A DNA stretch of 64,000 nt, from assembly GCF_019059575.1 (NCBI RefSeq), contig NW_024882947.1, positions 95,754-159,753 of the forward strand, in the 5' to 3' direction. Below, piece after piece: positions 36,801 to 48,800 of the stretch. The stretch's first letter is position 1, and every line of letters begins with the position of its first letter. The notes under the pieces were generated by a model, which saw only the letters and a program-made list of their open reading frames with translations, ran no database searches and was not told the origin of the DNA. The position numbers and the translations under genes are program-made. The stretch comes from Amphibalanus amphitrite. Lineage: Eukaryota; Arthropoda; Thecostraca; Balanomorpha; Balanidae.

Positions 36801-39800
36801 CATGGAATTTTATAAACCACACTGTTTTGGTTGCTTGCTTTCTTCTTGCGCCGTAAAATATCCTTAATTGTTGAACCCGATGGAGATGTAATGTTTAAGG
36901 CTCCCCTGGTAAAGCTTGTGATCACTTCAGATTGTTCTGACAGAGGTACTGATATATATTCCTTTCTTTTCGTGGCATTTGAATTGGAGGATCTTGAGCG
37001 GATCTTTATAGCTTTCTTTTCTAGCTGAAGGAGAAGACCCAAAGGGTAGCTGAGTTTGGTAAAAGTTGTCCTAATGTACTCTAGCTCGTTCTGTAAATAT
37101 TCCTTTGAACAGATGCGAAACGCTCTGAGATAAAATCCCAAAACGACTCCAGTCTTCGTTCTTTGACTGTGCGACGAATAAAAATGGATAAAGTCATTCT
37201 TGTTGGTCGGTTTCCGGTATACGGAAAACATCAGTCTTGATTCTCGGTTCCAAATCAGTGTGTCTAGGAAAGGGAGCTTGCCATCTTGTTCCTGTTCGCA
37301 GGTGAACTGTATTTTCGGGTGCACGTCGTTGAGCTTTCGAAGAACACTGTCTAAATCTTGTTGCTTGTTCACTATAACCAGAATGTCATCCACGTACCTT
37401 AGCCATGTGGTGCTTTGACCGACGATGTTCAGAAAATGATCCGTTTCTAACGTTTCCATGAAGATACACGCGAGCACAGGACTAAGAGTTTATAAAATTC
37501 CATGTGGCGTTTGTGAAAAAAGCTACATAGGGGAAACATACAGGGGTGCAGCTAAACGGGTAGAGGAACACAAAAGAGATTTGCGGAATCACCAAGAATC
37601 TAACGCCATAGTGCAGCATGTGGATGACGCGGGGCATTTGCCAAACTGGTCGGCGATGTCAAACCTATGCGTGGGATTAAATAAGCGTAACCGACAGGCG
37701 GTGGAAGCAGCGTTTATTTCTACGATTAGTAATTTCAATGGGAATTCGGGTAAAGTAAAACTCAGCAAGCACACTGCTCAATTAATTTTGAAAAATGATT
37801 TCAGGAAGTAGGGGTTCCGGGCGAAAAGCAGTGTAACGTTTTCAGTCATGTATAGAATTGCTAATCTGTGAGTGTCTGTGAACGTCCCCATTCGACCCCG
37901 TTCGACCTCGATTGTATTTCGATATAGGTAGTTATTTTTATATGGTGTGACCAAGGGATTATTCCCGAAACACATGTGTAACCAATTTTAATATAAAAAC
38001 AACACGTTCCCATTGCCTTTCCCATTTATATCAAATGCTCGTAATATGCGATAATGCGATGAGCTTAGGAGGGATAAGAAAACTTTTTGTCCACCGAACC
38101 TTAATCTAGGAGTACGAAATGAAGAAGGCTGGATTAAATCCATAGATCACCTCTTTGAAGAGATTGCAAGAGCTATTAGTATCTATGTATTTAAAGCTAT
38201 GTTGAAGCTGTGAATACGTGTGTACCTGAAGACTAAACGCCGTATTTTAGTTTGTAAAGAAGGTGCAAACAACAAGCAGATGTGCACGGGGGTGGGAAAT
38301 AGAGCGTGAAGTCTCGGTTCTATTGACTATTCTTCATAGTCGATCATCTGTTGAATGTAAATGAACAATGGCGCACCTCACATGGGCTCAATTTCCCTAT
38401 GTTTGGACAATAGCTTGATGGATGAAAGTCATCATCAATTCGTTATTTTGTCTATTCACCAAACTAATGCTTAGTCAAAGAGCATTGACCTCTGTGAATG
38501 GAACGGTGTGGTATATAAGGAGTGTTTCGTTGTGCATTAATACTTAAACGTTCGTGTTCGTACCCATTTTAATAACCAACGCAATTATTAGTTGTGTCAA
38601 TGGTAGTTATATTGCGTTGACTGTAAAAAGGGACATTCGTATTAAAGGCGTATCCATCTATTTGGTGTTTTTCGTGCCACTCTTGCTCGCCAAGTACGGT
38701 ATGTAACCAAATCAATATTTATTTTCAGGTGTCTTTTTCCACGTGGTTGGAGAAGGAACGGTCAAAGTTAGCGACCGGCAAAACCAGCGACACATCGACA
38801 AAGAAAACTACATCGACTTCAAGATGAGGCTTTTAGGAGAGCCAGGTACGTAACGCAAAATGTACGAGTATGTTGGAAGGCTTGGTGTGCCTGATATTCA
38901 TGCTCCTTGATGCACGATGCAGTGATCATGGATGCTCCGGACGGTTCATGTCCCGTGCGGACTGCTACAATTTTTCTTCTAATATGTTTGCATCAGTATA
39001 CTAAATATGCAATGGAAACTGGGGAAGACACTAGCGAGTATGAAAAAAATGAGTCATGGTTACGCTTAGATGACATAAACTCACGACACAGTAACACAGG
39101 AAGCTCGTAGGGCGGGTGACACTGTCGCTAATTACTAGAACTCGTCCCAGCTCTGAGATCTCAGTCCCGGCCGCGACTGAGAGACAATACCACGCCGCGG
39201 GTCTGACAGCGGAAACTCATCAGCTCTCTGCCCGCGGCGTCAGAGATAAGGTTCCCCTGTTCTGCGGGTACCTGTCCGGTAGACCGCCCGGGGCCACTGT
39301 CTGTTCCCGCTGCTGAATGGTCGATAAGGACCGAGACCCTGGGAAGGAGTGGGACAACCCGGATCCAGCGGGTTCAGTGCGGTCAGATTGCCAGTCACGA
39401 CGTCTCACATAACTTTCGGACCGACATAGCGTCGTTCCCATTAGGAATATACCTTAAGTGAGTGCTCTTGGTGTAGTTGATGGTGTGTCATTAGAATAAA
39501 CGTTTATGTCGGGGATAATTACTCATTTTTCAGCCCAGCGACTTCTCGAGTTGTTAAGTCATCGAAATATGCAAATTTCATGCCATGACATATTGAACAA
39601 AACTGATGTTTTAAAGGGCACGTGTCAGGCAAATAAATGCATTGAACTAGCTAAATAAGTTCGCAGTGTGGCGTGCCTAACTTCTATTTGAATTGAATTC
39701 ATTATCGTTTGCTATGGAAATAGGTTATTCTACCGATAATGCCATGTTTGTATTAGCAGATTATAAACTACATATGCCTGAGAAAAAAAATAATGGCATA

Positions 39801-42800
39801 CGATTATTCAAAAGCGGATTTTAAAGTATATAAAAAATTAGTTACCTTCTTGCCTATGGCATAGAAGGTATGATGCACAGTGACAAATGACATCTAGGTG
39901 ACAAATCGCATGGCAAATTCAGGTATAGTGCTGAGGTAAACCAATTCCCTGACAAAAGCATAAGGTGACCTGTGAGCCGATATGATGGTATATAACATTA
40001 TATGAGCGAATCATCAATCCCCAAATAAGTAAAGTAACTAAGTCAACTAAGTGAACATTCGCTTCATGAAGTAGGCGCCGAGATTTATTCGGCATGTACG
40101 TACATACGAGCGGAGACTCTCACGCTGCGCAGGAAGTAGCACCAGGCTCTGAAACTGCACTACGGCACAAGAAGGTAGCACTGGAAGGACTGCATTGCAG
40201 CGTACAAGGATAGCACCAACAGTGGTGACTGCACTGCAGGGTATAAACTATAAAGGTAGCACCAATATGAGGGACTGCACTGCGGCATATAAGAATAGCA
40301 TTGCACTGCAGGGTATAAGGGTAGCACCAGCCTTGGGGACTGCACTGCGGCATATAAAATACCACTGAGAGAGTAAACCGCAGCGTGCAGCGTGAGTCAC
40401 TACGAAGAGTGACTGCACTGCGGGATAGAAAGGTAACAGCAGGCAAGGTGACTGCACTGTCGAGTAGAAAGGTAGCATAAGCATTAGTAACTGCACTGCA
40501 GCACATGACGGTAGCACACAGGAAGACATGGGTGACCGTGCTGCTGAATAAAGCTACGGCACCCAGCTCACACCTCCTCGGAACTAAAAACTGCAAAGTT
40601 TTTCAAACAGTTCTGCTTCCTATGAGTACATCTAACAAGGACTTCAGGCACCACACGACGAGTCACGACGAGACGGCAGCCTTTTACACTCTTGCCCTGT
40701 GGACGCTATGCCATGCGACAACCGCTGACGCGAGTCCCCCGTTCCAGGTCAAGCTCCAGTGCTTCTCTCTGCCGGCATCCACAGCTTCCCGTTCAAGCTG
40801 GGCCTGCCGCTGGGTCTGCCGTCTACCTTCCTCGGAAAGCACGGCTGGGTGCAGTTCTTCTGCAAGGCGGCCATCAAAGAGAACGGCGGACTGGTGCACA
40901 AGAACCAGCAGGTGTTTATCGTCATGAACCCGATCGACCTCAACGTCGAGCCGCCCGTCCTTGCGGTGAGTTGGGTCAGGGATAGGGGATTGTTTGCCTA
41001 TCTTGATGGTAAATAGCAAAAAATATCGTTTTCATTCATACCGCTTGTGTTTGTGATGTGTGTACAGTTACATATGCGACTGCTGTGTGTTTAGGAAATG
41101 TTGTATAATAGCACGATGTGTTGCTGATATGAGAGGAATTCATCATAACTAACGCCCGATTCAGCCCGTGATTTGAACTCTACGTGCTCTCTTAAAAGCA
41201 GATGAAACATTCATCTGTACACATTGAACTAGTTAAGACCGAATAACGAGACGCTGTCGGCGGTAACAGGCCGCGGCCTGCCCACCATTGTGTCAGACCG
41301 TCTGTCTCGCGGTTAATAAGCTCGCGGTAGGGAGACCGTGACGGTTCTCTGAGATAGTACAGTCACAGCCCAGGCAGAGAGCGCAGTTGTCTGACCAGAT
41401 AACGGACTCACGACCCGACATATGGAGAGGAGCTCACGATTCGACACGGGGAGAACGACTCGGGATGAGCGGTAAAAAGGAACTAATGAGTCACGATCGA
41501 ACGTGTGGAATTCGGTGCTACAGTTCTGTCATTCCGACGTACACTAATCGAATCGATGGTGGTTGAGTTGATGCGGTTCTGTCGCTCGGTTTCCCAGGCT
41601 GTGCGAATCAGTGACCGAAACTGTCAGCTGAATGCTTATTGACCAGTGACCCTATGACCGAGCAGTTTGACCTTTGTGTCAGTTCTCCCACATCAGTCCC
41701 ACAAACGGTGGAACTGAAGTCAGGCTCATTTCCTGTGTGATGTTTGCGTAGGTAATGTTCATGGTTACCCATTTTGTAAGAACATCATTATTTTGTTACA
41801 CTTATGGGAGTTGAAAAGAACCCCTCGATTTTTATGCGCCACACAACGCACTAGCAGTCGGCCCTAGTCTGGCTGATTGTCCCTCCCATCCTTCAGCCCG
41901 GCCATGGCTCCATACCACACCGCACTCATCCCTGGCCCGGGGGAGTGCCGGTGGACGGCACTCAGCTGATCCCAGGCCAGTCATCCCGGACTGACGGGCC
42001 CGCCAGATCCGGGGGCAGCAGCCTCGGCCGCCCCCGCCCCCGCCCCCGCCCCGCCCTGCCGGCGTCACCGAGCGCCGCTGACGCGCCATGGCTCATCTGA
42101 AAGTCAGATTGGGCACCGCTCGCTCGCGCCAGCCGCCCGCCGGCGCCGCCGTCTTAGAGAGCGGTCAGAGGCGGCGGCTGACCCTGCCTGACCCCGCCTG
42201 ACCTCTGGCGAGCCGCCCGACCGCCGCAGCCCGCTGAACAGACTCACCAGGGACGCTGATTCGGCCTCGTCCCAGAGTCGTCTGTAAGCTATTAGCCACC
42301 CGTCCTATGACTCACCCGGTGATTTGGCGAAAACTGGGTCAGGCCTTTCCGAAATTGATAAGCCGACTCATATACTTCGCAAAAGAAATTGCAGGAAGGG
42401 ATAAGTAGCCGTAATTTCAGCTAAAGAATCGTTATGTGGTCCCAGCGATGTGACAAATTTATACGCGAATCTGCGGTACGAGGCAGAACGATTCCAGTAA
42501 TTGCGTACCTACCTTCCGCGGCTTTCGAGCGAGAAGTAGGCTGCTATCAGAGGCCGATAAACGCTTAATCACTGAGTGCGGTTGTCGCACCGTTTAGTTT
42601 CTGCGGCTGGCTGGCAAACCACTGGTAATGTATCAAACAAAATGATACGGGCAATGATGAGCTAAGACGGTACCTGGGAAGGTGCATGGTGACAAACTGG
42701 GCGAAATCCATGGCTTTCGTGTAATTGTCATACAGGGCCTAAGGAGCGTGCCTGTGACGTGCCTAAGGAACTTATGCGTTAGATATGACGCATATATTTT

Positions 42801-45800
42801 TATACATGTCCGTTTTGTTCCAAGCCGAACTGTTCAGCCTTACCAGCTCTTCCCCAAAAAAACAACAACGGCGTCTTCGATGAAAAATAACCAATAATTA
42901 TCTACGATTAGTCACAAGTTATTGAAACTAATTACCGGTATCTGTGGCCGTCTCTGCCAGTATCGCCGCTCCTCTGCCGCCCTCCGGTGGGAGAGTCCGT
43001 CCGTTCACTGGGGCCGGCCCGTGGATACCGTGTCGTGGATCGGTGTTAATGGTCAGCCCGCTGACTAATCGTTGGACCGGCGGCGGCGCGTACAGGCTCG
43101 TTTTTACCCGGGTGGCTGCCGTGAGACTGACCGCGGATCCTCGACCGATGGTGGTCGGTGGCTGAGGTTGTGTGGCCATTCTCACCGCCCGCGGTCACCA
43201 GCGATCGACTCACGGCGGCCAGAAACGATCGATAAACACGGGAATACGGTGGGCGCCGCGGCCGACCGCGGATGGCCGACGAAGGAGCAGAGGCGGGACT
43301 GATGGGAGTCGTAAAGTGGGGATGGCGGCTGCTGGGAACAGGTGATAAAAAGGAGGTGATAACTGTTTGGAGGAACCGATCAGTAGACCTTATCGACGGA
43401 ATCATAGCAGTGCATTTGTACAGCGTTTCGATTGTGGTGATCGGAACGGCGCAATACAACGAGATCAAGTTTTGGTGCATGGCTCAGGAATATCATGCTC
43501 TATTTTTAATTTATCGTCACACGTTTTATCGTCACACAAGATAATTTATATATTGCACACCGTGTTCTAACCCATAAAAAATGAAGAAAGTGAAAATGCT
43601 GTTTCCTGTCTAGAATCGGCAAAACATGCGGTGCTGTGTTGAGCACGACCCTGAGTCATACCAGACCTTACGGACGTGCGAGTGCATCTGTACGTGACAA
43701 ACAGTCCCAAACGGAGTCACGAAAACCACATTGCATCACACACACTGCGCAGGAGCGTGTCCTCGCCTCACACCTTGAGGCCCTGCCGCCTCACTCCACT
43801 GAGCTCTGTAGCTTAGCTACGAAAAGCTACAGAGCTTTTCTGTAGCTTAGCTACAGAGCGCCGCAATACGCACCCTCCGGACAGGGGATGACACCAGCCA
43901 GCGCGGTCCGGTGGGGTGCGGGGCGGCTGCAGAGACCGGCTGAATAACGGTCCCTGACCGCGTGAGCCGCGGCGTGTCACCCCCTGCCGCCGCAGTCAGC
44001 GTGGCGCGAAATGGGCTCTCCTCCGAGAAATGTACGGCTGGAGAAGTGATGCACGTGCATCCCTGGGTGACCTGGCATGTGACGGTGTGCTGCGATTTAT
44101 CTGTTGTCTGTAGGATCAGAAGCGGAGTGTGCGTGTGTGCACTGTGCAGTCACGTTTACATGTGTGACCGTGTTTTTACTGATTACTTCCTTTCATGATT
44201 TTAAGTTTTTGCAGGAAAGATCGATGTCTGATTTCTTTTAACTATTCAGTTAACATATTTCCCTCTCATTTCTATTTTTCTCTATTTCTCTTTACCTATT
44301 GTGTCTTATCTCTATCGTTCTCTCTCCCTTTCTTTCTCTTCCATTCCCCCTCTCTCTCTCCCTTTCTCTCCCACCCCCTCCCTCACCACTCTGACCGCTC
44401 TGACCCCACTCGGTTCTCTTCAACAGCAACCGTTTCACTGCGAGATTGAACACAAGCTGGGCCTCACGTGCATGACGTCGGGCCCCGTGCAGTGCCGCGT
44501 GCGGCTGGACCGCGGCGGCTACGTGCCAGGAGAGACCATCGGCGTCTGGGCAACCATCGACAACCAGAGCAGGGTTACCATCAAAAAGACGGCCGCCTGT
44601 CTCAGTGAGGTGAGTGTTTGGGGTGATTTCGAGTAGTGTGACTGGATGTTTGTGACTCGTGAGTGGCTCGCATGGTATCCGGTGGGTTAGGCATTCTGCG
44701 TGACTTTGTATCCCGAAGCGATTGAAAGGTCAAATCGATTGCGGCGTTTTAGTAGATTCTTTATGTTTAATCATATCATAGCAATCCCACGTTAAACGGT
44801 TATTCTTTATTTTCCTTTTGATAGCAGCATTATACCAGACTAGTCAGGCATCCGTGTTAGCATCCGTAAATAACAACGCCTGATTACGCTAGTCAGATAA
44901 AACTTCCGCTGTATACAATACTGCCGTGAGAGTTTTAGGTCGTTTTAATTTGTTCCAGGTTTGTTTAACGTCGACATGATTGCCATTGTGATTTATTGAT
45001 TTTCATCACGTGTGTTGCACGCTTGTAAACGTCATTTTGTTTGACTACGGTGGGTAGGTTCTGGGTTATATATGGGCAGTAACTGACCAAGGCTGGCATG
45101 CTCTCTTGTAAACGGAAGCCTAATTGCCATGAATTACCCACAGTGTAATTATCCATACTTTCATTGACCTTGGCTCGAAATTTGCATTGCCCCTGATATG
45201 CAATTATCGTTCACCCGGGACCGAAAAACAAACTGAACCGGGTACTGCACTCCCATGGCTCTAACCTAGGCCGGGTTCCCCAGCCATTACGCTGCTCCAG
45301 GCCTTGGCTCTGCAGCTAGGGACCTTGGCTGCTGGAAGCCGCGCAGGCACGACTAAAGCTGGGTTCACACGGCTGGAAATGCGATCGGCTCAGTGGCCTG
45401 GATATGAAACCGCAGTTCAGGGGTGCGCAGACGCGGCTCGGCCGGGGCCGCCGGAAAGTTACCTGGCACGGGCCATAGCTCGATCTCATCACACCAGACA
45501 ACTTGAGACGAATGGGCAGAGAATTATACAGTGGGTCTCGGTAATCGGCGGCGCGGCCGATAGCATTATGCATCAAGTGCGCACGTCAGCAGGTTTGAGG
45601 CTGTCATCATCCATTCAAACGCCTACACAAGGCTGGTCTATTCACCACATGCCTGTGCGTTTGGTTTGTTTTGTTCATGGTAAACATTATCACCAAACAA
45701 CAAATGATTGGGTGATACTTCATCCATGAAAAGGCCGGACAAAGCGCTTTTTTCGTCTCCAGTGAATCTGGCTGTGTTTACCTGCCAAGGCATCTATCTT

Positions 45801-48800
45801 GATAAGTCTGATTTAACTACGACATGTGCCAGTTCGTTGTCTGGTCTATATGCTGATCTATGAACGATGCTTATGGGAGAAGCTTTCCAACGGCCCTCTC
45901 ATATTAGCATCATAACGTGAACTGGAGGCGCTGGATGGTTGTGGGTGGTAAAAAAGGCGACAGTGAGCGGAGTGGTAGACAGTGAACGGTGGATGATGGG
46001 CGGTAGACGGTAGACGGTAAACGGTAGACTGAGACGTGGACGGTGGACATCGCACAGTAAAGGGCGGTGTGAATTGAGTGGTGGGCGGCGACCACCAGTA
46101 TCAGCCGTGACCGACCACAGAGGAGGGCGTGTGTGCCGTGCCAGTCGCCTCGTAACCTCCCTTCAGTAACCATTCCTCACCGCACCATCCCACACCATGT
46201 CCCCGCTCAACCATGTCTCCTCGCCTGACCCGGCGGTCGTGACCCACCTCTGGCACGTGACCGGCGCCCGGTCATCCCCTGACCCCGCTGCTGACCCCGT
46301 GACCCCTGGCGTGACCCCGCGGCGCATCACCGCGCGCAGCGGCGCCTCTGAGCCGCATTCCGCTCCCCGCCGGCGACTGCCTGCTGGAACCGTGATGGAT
46401 TCGCCTCCCGCGAACTGGCAGACGAGAAAAGGCCGCCCATCAACCCATTTATGGTGGTATAATGGCCAATCGCCGCGATGGAGGAACAGCTTATATGGCT
46501 GAACGCGGGGTCATGTGTTAAGTGAAGCGCCGACTTGTTTGGAACACATGCCACTTAAAAATAGAAAATTGGCTAGGGCGGTTGTATTTAGTGGGTGCCG
46601 TACATTTTCGCTAAACCGTGCTAACAGAGCCTGAACCAGCTGTGAACTAAAAATAAGAGATAGGGGAGATCGGGGAGAGTTGTATCATGTCCAAGTTGTA
46701 TCAGGGCGAATTGTGCCAAACTTATCCAATGGATGGCGCTCGTGACACGACCAGCCGACGAGGTTTTTCGGGCGCCATCTTTTCCTGTTCTGTCTTGTGG
46801 CTGAGTGGACGCGTCTCGAGGTGAGAGCCGATTTTATGTTTTTTAATGTCATTCTAAAAAAATAAGTTGCAAGAAAATGTGTGTTCTGGGCATTTAGATG
46901 TGCACGAATTTGAAAGATCTCCGTAGCGGTGGTGAGGGTAGGTTCTAAGGCTGCGTGAGTGAAAACGGATTTCTCCAGCTGTCCGCTGTTTTTTGAGCAC
47001 GAGGATGTGTTTTCCAAGATGGCGGCTAGGTACATGTTGTATCAGAGCCGGGTGGGGTATGTTGTAGCATGTATGTATGTATGTATGTATGGGTATGTTG
47101 CTTTTGATCGCGAAAGCTAAGTCCTGGCTCGCGTTTGTAGGTAGCTAGTCAATGCTCGTTCCATTTCGGCACAATGTGTTGGCTTCTTTGCTCTTAACGG
47201 GCCACTTTTGCGTCTAGTCTCATGATGTTTCGTTCGGATTGCATTGACCTAAGTTTGGTCTAATAAAGTGAAGCCTTTGAGCATACCTATACATTGTATT
47301 AACCCCATTTAATGTTGTTGTTATGTTCAAAACCAGTAGCAAGCACACTCCCTGAAACGTGAAATAGTGATACAAATTACCCCACCATGTGATACAACTC
47401 ACCCAAGCCATGGGGCAAGTTGTATCAAAAACATTGTTCTATTCGGGAGACCGTAGAAGAAAAACTGGTAGAGGTAGCGGAAAAGTTACTTTGCACAAAA
47501 AAGCAGAAGAATCAAGGAAGGGGATAGTATGGAAATAATGAGTTTATCACGGATAGTTACGAGGTTATGGGTCTCGGAGTAAAAACTGATACAACCCACC
47601 CCACTCTCCCCTATTCACATCAGACATAAGCTACAAGTGCGTCATGCGCATTGCGCATATCATTTTGAAACGCCTGTAAAGTTCAACAGCATCCCAATCG
47701 TGCTTTCACGTTCCTTTGAAGCTCCAGTAACCGCTGTTATAAAAACGGTGACTTCTATCACCGCCCTGACGCCAGCGAAAGTGACGCTTTAGTGACATGC
47801 AGCTCTGCTCTTGACCCATTTTATCGTTATTGATATGGGACAGTCATGCCCAATGAAAGAACGGATAAAGGAATAAAAATGAATGAACGAGTTAAGTGAA
47901 TAAATGAATGAATGAATGAATGAATGGAATGAATGAATGAATGGAATGAATGAATGAATGAATGAACGAACGAATGACAAAAATACATGATGGAATTTTT
48001 TTCATTGTGTTAAATAGCGATGAAATATGTACTGTTAGGTATGGATATCGAGTTTACGCTGACAATTATGTATGTGTACTTATGCTTCCGGTAAAGAATC
48101 GTAAAGTTCGATTGGACATGAATCAACTTCGCAACTTTGCTCTCGGAAAGGTGCAACCTTCGTACTCGCATTTGAAACAGGAGCGCTTTGTCCATTAGTA
48201 AGGTGAGGAGCGTAACAAATGTGTCAACCTACCTACAGTTAGGTTTTATCTTTTTCACCTCACGTTTACCGGGCTCTACGGGTGTTAGATCGCAGGCACG
48301 CTGACCTTATTTCTCACCTCGACTGGAGCGGTGACCTGTGCGCTCACCTGCCTGCCCCCTCAGGCGAGGCTCGTGTCACGCCTTGATGAGACGCGTCCGC
48401 AGCGAGCGGCGTACGGCATGCATTAAACATGAACGGATGGAACATTTACCACGCACTGAGAGGAACCCGGGAGCGGCACGCACGGTGTCAGCGCAGGTTA
48501 TCGGGGCACGAGGCTCCTGTTAATGGTTCTTCACCTCAGGAAACCATGTTGTGAAGTCCCAAAACGTATTCGGAACACGATTCAATTTTGCCTTTTTAAT
48601 GCAGAGAGGTGGTGGTTGGGTATTTATGGCTGTGTTTTTGTGAACGTCTCCAAATCCAACTTGGAATGCAACTTGGTTGTGCTGTGTGGTTTTGGTGGAT
48701 AAAATTGGGTATGCAAACACCCGTCTAGGCGTAGGTTTTAAGTTGGGCTACGAATTAGAGTTGCAAAGTTTTCCCAATGGGCTGCTACCGGCACCGCCCC

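Larger units (their letters stand above)
36271..38034. mobile_element. Penelope-like retroelement, truncated, with an inverted second copy of its 3' end
   Basis: A minus-strand copy (36271-37487) is truncated exactly inside the LSPVLA reverse transcriptase block. It abuts an inverted 547-bp copy of its own 3' part (37488-38034, matching 36271-36817). The 13-bp repeat AAATGCTCGTAAT occurs at 36240-36252 and 38033-38045, with 18 extra bases on the left side, and is a likely target duplication. Partial inverted copies like this are known for Penelope elements (pseudo-LTR arrangement). The insertion lies in ARRDC intron 1. Confidence 0.88.
32137..38728 (+). other. ARRDC intron 1
   Basis: This 6.6-kb intron contains TCTGTC and CT microsatellites (33045-33071 and 33650-33900), a poly-G run at about 35203-35223, an orphan open frame (35706-35894) and a Penelope-like element (36271-38034). 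TGACCT-rich patches occur at 32600-32820. No other gene was recognised in it. Confidence 0.7.

Noticed and set aside
40505..40927. 140-codon frame overlapping ARRDC exon 3
   Set aside because: Its 3' part is an alternative-frame shadow of the real exon.
45304..45729. 141-codon frame in ARRDC intron 4
   Set aside because: No domain or splice context; likely chance.
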